This document shows positions 1-5,181 of a DNA stretch of 7,064 bases, one piece after another. The translations under genes and the position numbers were made by a program. Below the pieces are notes generated by a model. The model made no database searches. It had not been told where the DNA came from and saw only the letters and a program-made list of their open reading frames with translations. The stretch's first letter is position 1. The number at the start of each line of letters is the position of its first letter. Source of the DNA: Bordetella parapertussis (GTDB lineage Bacteria > Pseudomonadota > Gammaproteobacteria > Burkholderiales > SG8-39); contig CAMDRY010000163.1 in NCBI GenBank assembly GCA_945906975.1, forward strand, positions 1 to 7,064, given 5' to 3'.

Positions 1-65
1 TCATCCGGGCGCAGTATGTACTTTGACCCGGCGTATTTTGAAGTGGGTGCGGTCGTGGTGCTCAT
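1..65 (-). CDS. 5' end of an unidentified protein, cut by the window edge
   Basis: Only the first 21 codons are in the window (ATG at 65-63, running off at position 1). The peptide begins MSTTTAPTSKYAGSKYILRP. The start is well supported: a GGAGG Shine-Dalgarno sequence lies 7 nt before the ATG, and the gene starts 17 nt after the stop of the upstream maoC-like gene on the same strand, so it is almost certainly the next gene of the same operon. I do not recognise the N-terminus. By context it could be another CoA-thioester enzyme, such as a CitE-type lyase or an acyl-CoA dehydrogenase, but the visible residues do not decide this. Confidence 0.6.
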   Translation of the reverse strand, partial: MSTTTAPTSKYAGSKYILRPD

Positions 66-82
66 GGGTAAGCCTCCGTGCG

Positions 83-532
83 TTACTCAGGCGCGCTGTC
101 GCGGCAGCGTATCAGCGCGTGCTTGTCGTTGCGGAATACTTCTTCATCGCGTTGGTTATAAACGTGGTCGCGAAACACCACCAGTCCCCGTCCCGGCTTG
201 GAGGTCAGGCGCTTTTGCATCACCTCGACCTCGGTGCGTATGGTGTCGCCTGGCCGCACGTGGCGCAGGAACTTGGCACCCTCTATGCCCGCCAGCGCCA
301 CCACGCTGCCCTGGAAGAGCTCGCCCGTCATGGCCGTGGAAAACGACATCACCAGGTGGCTGGGGCAGATGCGCCCCGGCAGGCCGCGCGATTGCGCGTA
401 AGCGTCATCGAGAAACAGCGGCACGTCATAGCCCACCAGCTTGCAAAAGGCGTCCTGGTCGGCGGCGGTGATCAGGCGTGAGGTGGTCGGGTAGGTCGCA
501 CCGACTTCGAAGTCTTCGTAAAAGCGCGTCAT
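83..532 (-). CDS. MaoC-like hot-dog protein lacking the catalytic Asp/His
   Basis: A 149-aa single hot-dog domain of the MaoC / (R)-specific enoyl-CoA hydratase superfamily. It starts FYEDFEVGATYP, as MaoC proteins do. The segment DDAYAQSRGLPGRICPSHL (about residues 42-60) matches the helix and glycine-rich loop after the catalytic motif. In active hydratases this motif reads roughly G-D-x-N-P-L-H; here it is G-Y-D-V-P-L-F (residues 34-40), so the Asp, Asn and His positions are Tyr, Val and Phe. The fold should be intact but ordinary hydratase chemistry is unlikely for this chain alone. Its ATG overlaps the stop of the CoA-transferase gene (ATGA, 529-532), which suggests translational coupling; an AAGG lies about 7 nt before the ATG. 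The upstream maoC paralogue keeps the catalytic pair, so this one may be a CoA-binding or structural partner, as in split hydratases such as ChsH1/ChsH2. That role is inference; a different substrate or thioesterase-like role is possible. Confidence 0.88.
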   Translation of the reverse strand: MTRFYEDFEVGATYPTTSRLITAADQDAFCKLVGYDVPLFLDDAYAQSRGLPGRICPSHLVMSFSTAMTGELFQGSVVALAGIEGAKFLRHVRPGDTIRTEVEVMQKRLTSKPGRGLVVFRDHVYNQRDEEVFRNDKHALIRCRDSAPE

Positions 533-1731
533 GGCTTGGCCTTTGCGTCATGGCCCCGGGCGAGGCGAAGGGCACCGCCCGCGGCAAGGCGGGCGATGTC
601 CCCGGCGGAGTAGCCGGCCTCGGCCAGCACCGCCTGCGTGTGCTCGGCAAATTGCGGCGCGACACCGGGGTGGCGCGCCGCCTCACCGTCAAACAACCCG
701 GGCGAGGCGAGCATGCGCGTGCGGCCGATGCCGGCGTGCTCGCGCGCGACCAGCGTACCGGTAGAGGCGAGGTCGGGGTCGGCCGCCACATCGGCAAGGC
801 TGTTGACGCGTTGCGCCGGGAAGCCGAGGCGCGCGGCAAGCGCTTCCCATTCGGCCACGGTGCGCGTGCCGGCGACTGCGGCGATCATGTCGTAGAGCTC
901 GCCCACATGGGCGTTGCGCACCACCGCGTCGGTGATGCGCGGATCGTCCGCGAGCTCGGCCCGGCCGGTCTCGCGAAAAAACTGTGCCCACTGCGCGCCG
1001 CTGTAAGGCGTCATGGCGATATAGCCGTCCTTGGCGCTGTAGATGCGCCGGCCGCGCGCCGACATCACGCGGTGGTAACCGATCTCGCCGCGTGCCGGCT
1101 CGTAGCTTTCGCCCTGCAGGTGTTCGAGCAGCACAAAGGCGGCGAGGGTTTCGTACATGGGCACGTCGATCAGCCCGCCACGCCCGGTGGTGGCGCGCCG
1201 GTACAGCGCCGCGAGCACGGCGCAGGCGAGGCCCATGCCGGCGACCTTGTCGGCGAGCAGGCTTTGCACAAAACGCGGCACGCCGTCATCACCGGCATTG
1301 AGTGCGGCCAGGCCCGAGGAGGTCTGGATCACATCGTCGATGGCCGCGGCGTCGGCGCGCGTATTGGCCTTGGCAAAACCGGTGGCGGTGCAGTACAGGA
1401 TGCGCGAATTGATGGCGGCGACCGCTTCATAGGAGAGATCCAGCCTGTCCATGGCGCCGCGCCTGACGTTGTGGATGAACACGTCGGCGGTGCCGATGAG
1501 CTTGTGCAGCACCGCGCGCCCCTCTGCATTCTTGAGATCGATGGCCACCGAACGCTTGCCGCGGTTGAGGTTCAAAAAGATGCAGCCCATGCCATCGGAC
1601 GCAACAGAACCGGCGTGGCGCATGATGTCGCCCTCGGGCGGCTCGATCTTGATGACCTCAGCGCCGTAGTCGGCGAGGATTTGCGTGGTCAGCGGCCCGA
1701 ACACCACGGTGGTGAGGTCGAGCACACGCAC
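529..1731 (-). CDS. CaiB/BaiF family III CoA-transferase, start codon uncertain
   Basis: Family III CoA-transferases move CoA between acyl-CoA and a free organic acid in the cytoplasm; related folds include formyl-CoA transferase, carnitine CoA-transferase and alpha-methylacyl-CoA racemase. As read from GTG at 1731 it has 400 residues, normal for the family. Seen in the sequence: the N-terminal VRVLDLTTVVFGPLTTQILA and DYGAEVIKIEPPEGD, the LNRGKRS segment near 55-61, and ADKVAG with the presumed catalytic Asp at about 161 (the position of Asp169 in formyl-CoA transferase). LIDVPMYET follows, and a C-terminal EHTQAVLAEAGYS closes the domain. Substrate is not predictable. The start is odd: the GTG has no Shine-Dalgarno and cuts into a conserved stretch, since the frame stays open upstream and encodes PLLAGV just before it. 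No ATG, GTG or TTG lies between the in-frame TAA at 1842-1840 and this GTG. The protein probably begins upstream at a rare codon, or its original start was lost to the repeat array at 1830-1948. It follows ridA and overlaps the next maoC-like gene by 4 nt. Confidence 0.92.
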   Translation of the reverse strand: MRVLDLTTVVFGPLTTQILADYGAEVIKIEPPEGDIMRHAGSVASDGMGCIFLNLNRGKRSVAIDLKNAEGRAVLHKLIGTADVFIHNVRRGAMDRLDLSYEAVAAINSRILYCTATGFAKANTRADAAAIDDVIQTSSGLAALNAGDDGVPRFVQSLLADKVAGMGLACAVLAALYRRATTGRGGLIDVPMYETLAAFVLLEHLQGESYEPARGEIGYHRVMSARGRRIYSAKDGYIAMTPYSGAQWAQFFRETGRAELADDPRITDAVVRNAHVGELYDMIAAVAGTRTVAEWEALAARLGFPAQRVNSLADVAADPDLASTGTLVAREHAGIGRTRMLASPGLFDGEAARHPGVAPQFAEHTQAVLAEAGYSAGDIARLAAGGALRLARGHDAKAKP

Positions 1732-1829
1732 GCCGGCAAGCAGCGGGGCTTCGGCGCGGTCTTGCGCCTTGGGGGCTGGGTTCGTGTCTGTTGCAGCTGC
1801 GTTCAGGAATTGCGCTTGCGTCCTCGTCC

Positions 1830-1948
1830 GATTTCCAATTTACCTTTTCCCATTCCCTATTTCCTATTTCCTATTCCCTATTTCCTATTCACTATTTCCT
1901 ATTACCTATTTCCCATTTCCCATTCTCTATTTCCAATTCCCTATTTGT
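1830..1948. repeat. 7-nt tandem array, 17 units, consensus TATTTCC
   Basis: On the plus strand the sequence divides without any insertion or deletion into 17 heptamers, from gatttcc at 1830 to tatttgt at 1942-1948. Six units are exactly tatttcc (starting 1858, 1865, 1879, 1893, 1907, 1928); the others are variants such as cattccc, tattccc, catttcc and aattccc. On the coding strand of the flanking genes it is a purine-rich GGAAATA repeat. It contains the stop codon of the ridA-like gene (TAG at 1943-1941) and the in-frame TAA (1842-1840) that limits upstream extension of the CoA-transferase gene. It makes up most of the 209-nt gap between those genes. I see no terminator or hairpin in it. Confidence 0.9.
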
Positions 1949-2351
1949 CTAAGGGCGCATCGCGGAGCACCGCGACGGCCGAGATTTCGATCAGCGCGTC
2001 CTTGCGCAGCAGACCGGCGACCAGCACGCCCGCCGCCGCCGGCGTCGCGGTCTTGAAGAACTCGCGCCGCACGGCCGCCGTGCCCTTGTAGTTTTCGGTG
2101 GTGGTGAAAAATTCCTGCGTCTGCACAATGTCATCGCAGGATCCGCCCACCGATTGCAGCAGCGCCTCAAACTTGCGAAAGATCTGGCGCGTCTGCTCGA
2201 CAATGTCGCCAGGCGCGGTGATCTTGCCGTTCTCGTCGGTACCGGTGGCGCCCGAGAGCCAGATGGTGTTACCCACGCGCATCGCCGGAGCAAAGGTGTA
2301 ATGCGCGGGCCAGGGCTTGCCGGCGGTGAGTTTTTCGCGAATCTCGGGCAT
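1941..2351 (-). CDS. RidA/YjgF-family protein without the catalytic arginine
   Basis: A 136-aa protein of the Rid (YjgF/YER057c/UK114) family, which forms trimers; the archetype RidA hydrolyses reactive enamine/imine intermediates. Family marks are RVGNTIWLSGATGTDENGKI (about 25-44), the EQTRQIFRKFEALLQSVGGS helix (52-71), DDIVQTQEFFT (73-83) and the C-terminal LLRKDALIEISAVAV (114-128). In RidA the catalytic Arg105 lies in a P-A-R-S-C segment; the equivalent here is P-A-A-A-G (104-108), so the Arg is replaced by Ala. The GPYS-type N-terminal motif and SGQ are also absent (SGATG instead). It is therefore probably one of the divergent Rid subfamilies without standard imine deaminase activity; the true activity is unknown. 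The ATG has a GAGGA sequence 6 nt upstream. The gene lies 35 nt after the first maoC-like gene and before the CoA-transferase gene. Its last codons and stop run into the 7-nt repeat array. Confidence 0.9.
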   Translation of the reverse strand: MPEIREKLTAGKPWPAHYTFAPAMRVGNTIWLSGATGTDENGKITAPGDIVEQTRQIFRKFEALLQSVGGSCDDIVQTQEFFTTTENYKGTAAVRREFFKTATPAAAGVLVAGLLRKDALIEISAVAVLRDAPLDK

Positions 2352-2353
2352 GG

Positions 2354-2425
2354 TTGTTCCTCATTGACCTCGTTGACCTCGTTGACCTAAGCAGCCTTGT
2401 TGGCCTTGTTGGTCTCATTGTTCTT
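2354..2425. repeat. 9-nt periodic repeat across the maoC stop and ridA leader
   Basis: Three near-identical 9-mers on the plus strand (tcattgacc, tcgttgacc, tcgttgacc) occupy 2361-2387. On the minus strand the 9-nt period can be followed further, in the reading frame of the upstream maoC-like gene: AAG-AAC-AAT, GAG-ACC-AAC, AAG-GCC-AAC, AAG-GCT-GCT, TAG-GTC-AAC, GAG-GTC-AAC, GAG-GTC-AAT, GAG-GAA-CAA. The stop codon TAG occupies the position taken by GAG or AAG in the other units. The array thus supplies the polar tail of one gene and, through its last GAG unit, the ribosome binding site of the next. Confidence 0.8.
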
Positions 2426-2857
2426 GGCGTCATCGTGCGGCATGACACGATAGACATGAAACCCTTCGAGCAAGACCTCGTCGCGCTGGTTAAGCAGCCG
2501 CGTCTTGAAGCGGGCGAATTGCCGGTGTGCCTCGTTCCAGAGCTTTTCCAGCTCGAACAGCGGCCGCACGGTATCGCCCACCAGCGCCGGCTTGAAAAAG
2601 CGGCAGCCCTGCTCGATAAAAATAAAACCATCCAGACGCTCGCGCTCCGAGGATGCGCCCAGTGCCGTCAATGCCGTGAGCAAAAGCCCGTGCGCCAGCG
2701 GCTTGCCGAAATGGCTTTTCTTGGCGTATTCGACGTCATAGTGAATGGGATGCACGTCGCCGCTCACCCCGGAGAAGAGCAGGAAGTGCGCATCGGTGAG
2801 CGTCTTGGAGGGCCCACCAAAGGTGTCGCCGACCTGTAGTGCCTTGGCCTTGTTCAT
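2387..2857 (-). CDS. MaoC-like (R)-specific enoyl-CoA hydratase
   Basis: A 156-aa single hot-dog protein of the MaoC hydratase family, predicted to add water to a 2-enoyl-CoA in the cytoplasm. The hydratase-2 motif is present as SGDVHPIH (32-39): the catalytic Asp is at 34 and His at 39, with His at 36 where Asn is usual. YAKKSHFGKPLAHGLLLTAL (44-63) is the matching helix and loop, and FFKPALVGDTVRP (about 87-99) the usual later strand. Compared with relatives it carries a polar C-terminal tail (NNETNKANKAA) encoded by the start of a 9-nt repeat, so the tail is probably not part of the fold. The ATG at 2857 has AGGA upstream at good spacing. It is the first gene of the minus-strand operon, followed by the ridA-like gene 35 nt later. 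Substrate is unknown; it may act together with the degenerate MaoC at the other end of the operon. Confidence 0.9.
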   Translation of the reverse strand: MNKAKALQVGDTFGGPSKTLTDAHFLLFSGVSGDVHPIHYDVEYAKKSHFGKPLAHGLLLTALTALGASSERERLDGFIFIEQGCRFFKPALVGDTVRPLFELEKLWNEAHRQFARFKTRLLNQRDEVLLEGFHVYRVMPHDDAKNNETNKANKAA

Positions 2858-2888
2858 GTCTGATCCTGGTAAATGCGACTCAACGCCA

Positions 2889-2894
2889 AATATA
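2889..2894 (-). promoter_or_regulatory. possible -10 element of the maoC/ridA/CoA-transferase operon
   Basis: On the minus strand TATATT matches the sigma-70 -10 consensus at 5 of 6 positions and would place the transcription start about 25 nt before the first maoC ATG. I see no good -35 element at 16-18 nt upstream, so the call is weak. Confidence 0.25.
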
Positions 2895-2952
2895 GCCGTT
2901 CATGCCTTGGGGGCGCAGGCGGCACTTTTACAACAACCATCCTGGGTCGGCG

Positions 2953-2973
2953 TAAAACGCCAGAGGCGTCTGG
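2953..2973 (-). terminator. weak hairpin plus T-run after the first cupin gene
   Basis: Reading the minus strand after the cupin stop at 3010, CCAGA-CGCC-TCTGG (2973-2960) forms a 5-bp stem followed by CGTTTT. An overlapping alternative, ACGCC-TCT-GGCGT (2969-2957), runs directly into TTTT (2957-2954). Either could act as a short intrinsic terminator separating the cupin gene from the maoC operon. The stems and T-run are short, so efficiency may be low. Confidence 0.4.
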
Positions 2974-3009
2974 AAACCCGCGCCGGCCGGCCATTTCCAG
3001 CCTATGGTC

Positions 3010-3837
3010 CTAGCGCCGCGGCAGCCGCAACTGCACGCATTCGAGCGCAGTCTTCGCAGCCAACACCCCGCTCTCCCCGCGCTTGAGATGCACGGTGGTG
3101 TGCTTGGCCACCGCCTCGCCGGCGGTTTCCCCCGTGCCCGAGAGCACGAAGTAAAAGCTGTCGTCCTCCATTGCCAGTTTGGCGCCGGCGTCAAGCTTGT
3201 AGAAGGCAAGTTTGGTTTCGCGCTCGGAGAACACGCCCATGAGTTTGCTCGCCACACCGGGCTGGTCTTTGACCGGCACCCAGTTGAAGTTGGCCGAGTT
3301 CATGAACACCGGGCGCTCGTAGCGTTCTTTCGGGTAGACCAGCGGCCGGCCGTGGATGTGTTCCCACACGGCTTCGTAGGCGTCCTGGTTGACCTTGGTG
3401 CCGTCTTCTTTGTGATACGTGAAGACGCCTTTTTCGAAGCTGCCTTTTTTCTTCAGGTCACCGGCGGCGCGCTCCTCTTCGGACTCGGCGGTGTAGCCCG
3501 AGCCGCTGGCGCCACCGTATTGCAGCAAGAGGTTCCAGGTGTTGCCACTCGATGTCTGCGGGCCGTAGCGCGTGCCTTCGGGAAAGTAGCCGATGGCGCC
3601 GGGCGTGAAGCTGCCATCCTTGTCGTAGTCAAACGTGCCTTCCAGCTGCAGGCGCACCTGGTCAAAATTATGGCGGTGGCGCGGCGAGAAAAAATCGCCC
3701 TCGATATTGACCAGTTTAAGCCCGAAGTTATCCGGGCCGGGCTCGCCCTCGAGTATGCGTACGGCGCGAATGACGCCTTCGCGAATCTGGTTGTTGAGCG
3801 TGGTGAGGGTGCGGCTCTCTATCGGCACGACTTGCAT
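3010..3837 (-). CDS. Cupin-fold protein of unknown function, paralogue A
   Basis: A 275-aa cytoplasmic protein with no signal peptide or membrane segment. The N-terminal half has a clear cupin core: SPRHRHNFDQVRLQLEG (51-67) is cupin motif 1, with His54 and His56, Gln60 where Glu is usual, and the closing Gly67. GYFPEGTRYGPQ (83-94) is motif 2, with Tyr91 where a metal-binding His is usual. The C-terminal part (about 205-270, with AGAKLAMEDDSFYFVLSGTG) looks like a second, degenerate cupin barrel without the HxH pair, so this is probably a bicupin with an altered or missing metal site. A 275-aa paralogue lies at 6009-5182, about 64% identical by hand alignment without gaps. The ATG has AGGAG 8 nt upstream. 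It is transcribed divergently from the Bug gene. Members may be dioxygenases, isomerases or binding proteins; nothing here decides among these. Confidence 0.85.
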   Translation of the reverse strand: MQVVPIESRTLTTLNNQIREGVIRAVRILEGEPGPDNFGLKLVNIEGDFFSPRHRHNFDQVRLQLEGTFDYDKDGSFTPGAIGYFPEGTRYGPQTSSGNTWNLLLQYGGASGSGYTAESEEERAAGDLKKKGSFEKGVFTYHKEDGTKVNQDAYEAVWEHIHGRPLVYPKERYERPVFMNSANFNWVPVKDQPGVASKLMGVFSERETKLAFYKLDAGAKLAMEDDSFYFVLSGTGETAGEAVAKHTTVHLKRGESGVLAAKTALECVQLRLPRR

Positions 3838-3939
3838 GGCGGTGTCTCCTGCGTTGTTGCGTATTACGGAACAGTTCGGATTGGCATGTTCAACAGACTC
3901 GCGCAGATTTTTTCGTGTCGGGCGCGGTCCGGCCAGCCG

Positions 3940-3988
3940 GTGATATTACAACACGCGGGCAGCTCTTGAATCCTGTCTGCGTGATATT
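3940..3988 (+). promoter_or_regulatory. 11-bp hairpin bracketed by GTGATATT direct repeats
   Basis: CACGCGGGCAG (3952-3962) and CTGTCTGCGTG (3973-3983) pair along 11 positions with two G-U wobbles around a 10-nt loop when read as plus-strand RNA; on the minus strand the two wobbles become mismatches. The identical octamer GTGATATT occurs at 3940-3947 and 3981-3988, 41 nt apart, close to four helical turns. It could be an operator pair or a structured leader; there is no T-run for a terminator. Confidence 0.4.
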
Positions 3989-4011
3989 GCGGTATCGGAT
4001 GCGGCGAACGA

Positions 4012-4040
4012 TTGCACCGGTCGGCGCCTGTACGTAAGAT
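4012..4040 (+). promoter_or_regulatory. possible sigma-70 promoter of the Bug gene
   Basis: TTGCAC (4012-4017) and TAAGAT (4035-4040) are separated by 17 nt and match the -35 and -10 consensus at 3 and 4 of 6 positions. A start near 4047 would put the whole 9-nt repeat array in a 5' leader of about 110 nt. Confidence 0.35.
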
Positions 4041-4045
4041 AGGCC

Positions 4046-4090
4046 GTCATTCCCGTCATTCCCGTCATTCCCGTCATTCCCGTCATTCCC
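4046..4090. repeat. five exact tandem copies of GTCATTCCC
   Basis: Five identical 9-mers start at 4046, 4055, 4064, 4073 and 4082, followed by a sixth partial gtc. The next ~36 bases (tcattgctt, ccattgttc, ccatagtcc) keep a loose resemblance at the same period and may be decayed copies. The array sits between the possible promoter and the ribosome binding site of the Bug gene. Confidence 0.9.
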
Positions 4091-4156
4091 GTCCTGCTTT
4101 CATTGCTTCCATTGTTCCCATAGTCCAATTGTGTTTAAGCCTTCAGGAGTGCCGCA

Positions 4157-5161
4157 ATGCCCCGTTACACCCGCCCCGCCCGTTCCGCCCTTTTTTCACT
4201 ATACGTACTGCTTGCCTTGCCTGCCAGCCACGCCGCAGCCCAGGGCGTGGAGAACTTTCCGAACAAGCCGATCCACTTTGTCTCCTCTTCCGTGGCGGGC
4301 GGCCTCACCGATGTGGTGTCGCGCGTGCTGGGCGAGCGACTTGCCGCCAGCCCCGAGCTGCGCGGCCAGAGCGTCATCGTCGACAACCGTCCGGGGGCGG
4401 GCGGGGTGATTGCGGCGATGTCGGTGGTGAACGCCGCGCCCGACGGCCACACGCTGTTGATCGCCGACCTCTCTAATTCGGCCATCGCTCCTTTGCTGAT
4501 GGAAAAGCCGCCCTACGACACGCTGCGTGATTTTGCCGCGGTGTCGCTCATCGGCACGACACCGTTTTACCTGGCGATCAACACCGCGCTCGGGGTGAAC
4601 AACTGGCGGGAATTTGCGACCCTGGCCAAGGCCAATCCGGACAAGTTCTCTTACGGCACTTCGGGCTCGGGGACGATTCACCACCTTGCCACCGAGATGA
4701 TGAAAACGCGCGCCGGCATCAAGCTCGTGCATGTGCCCTACAAGAGCAGCGGGCAATCGACGCCGGCGCTGGTGGCGGGGGATATCCAGGTGTTGTTCTC
4801 GGCCTATCAGGCGGTGGTGCCGCACATCAAGACCGGCAAGGTGAGGCTGCTGGCGGTTGCGAGCCCCGAGCGCTCGGCGCAGGCGCCCGATGTGCCGACG
4901 TTTGCGGAACTTGGCATCAAGAACATGATCTTCGTGCCCTCGGTGCATGCGCTCGCGCCGGCGGCCACGCCAAAACCGATCATCAACAAGCTCTCGGCGG
5001 AGATCAAGAAGGCCTTGCAAACCCCGGAAGCGGTCAAGCGCTTTGAGGGCCTGGGCATAGACCCGCTGGGCACCACGCCCGAGCAGCACCTCGTGCAGCT
5101 CACCTCCGACCAAACGGTGGATCGCGCGGCGGTGAAACTGTCGGGGGCGAAGCTCGAGTAA
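4157..5161 (+). CDS. Bug/TctC-type periplasmic solute-binding protein
   Basis: A 334-aa protein of the Bug (TctC) family, the periplasmic receptors of tripartite tricarboxylate transport systems, which are greatly expanded in Burkholderiales and bind small carboxylates or related solutes. It has a signal peptide: Arg-rich start (MPRYTRPARS), hydrophobic LFSLYVLLALPAS, then a cleavage region around SHAAAQ near residue 26. The mature protein begins with ENFPNKPIHFVSSSVAGGLT, the first ligand loop, and then shows VIVDNRPGAGGVIAA (about 74-88), APDGHTLL, FSYGTSGSGTIHHLA (about 166-179), VPYKSSGQSTPALVAGD (about 194-210) and the late VPTFAELGI. Full length for the family. The ATG has AGGAG 7 nt upstream. 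No TctA or TctB membrane subunits are in the window, which is usual for orphan Bug genes. It lies between two paralogous cupin genes, ending 20 nt from the convergent stop of the second. Ligand unknown. Confidence 0.95.
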   Translation: MPRYTRPARSALFSLYVLLALPASHAAAQGVENFPNKPIHFVSSSVAGGLTDVVSRVLGERLAASPELRGQSVIVDNRPGAGGVIAAMSVVNAAPDGHTLLIADLSNSAIAPLLMEKPPYDTLRDFAAVSLIGTTPFYLAINTALGVNNWREFATLAKANPDKFSYGTSGSGTIHHLATEMMKTRAGIKLVHVPYKSSGQSTPALVAGDIQVLFSAYQAVVPHIKTGKVRLLAVASPERSAQAPDVPTFAELGIKNMIFVPSVHALAPAATPKPIINKLSAEIKKALQTPEAVKRFEGLGIDPLGTTPEQHLVQLTSDQTVDRAAVKLSGAKLE

Positions 5162-5181
5162 CGCAATCGCCGCGGCCTGGC

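Larger units (their letters stand above)
3838..4156. other. 319-nt divergent intergenic region between cupin A and the Bug gene
   Basis: No gene is visible here. From left to right it holds the cupin A ribosome binding site, a TAATAC sequence on the minus strand (3866-3861) without a good -35, an 11-bp hairpin flanked by GTGATATT direct repeats (3940-3988), a possible plus-strand promoter (4012-4040), five copies of a 9-mer (4046-4090) and the Bug ribosome binding site (AGGAG, 4145-4149). It should carry the promoters of both divergent genes. Confidence 0.6.

Noticed and set aside
478..2091. Long plus-strand open frame of 537 codons opposite the CoA-transferase
   Set aside because: It is the antisense of a clearly recognisable CaiB/BaiF gene, and its C-terminal part merely translates the heptamer array (FPIPYFLF-type runs). 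No family motif or ribosome binding site is seen.
3004..3969. Plus-strand open frame of 321 codons across cupin A
   Set aside because: The minus-strand frame carries well-conserved cupin motifs shared with its paralogue; the plus frame is its high-GC shadow.
4046..4090. The 9-mer array as a CRISPR or an origin iteron set
   Set aside because: Units are contiguous with no spacers, so not a CRISPR. There is no replication gene, DnaA box or AT-rich stretch nearby to support an origin.
3946..4128. Minus-strand frame with repeated GMT residues
   Set aside because: It only translates the GTCATTCCC array and has no independent evidence for coding.
4199..5113. Minus-strand open frame of 304 codons opposite the Bug gene
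   Set aside because: Rich in Arg and His with no motif; a shadow of the Bug coding frame, which has a signal peptide, a ribosome binding site and family motifs.
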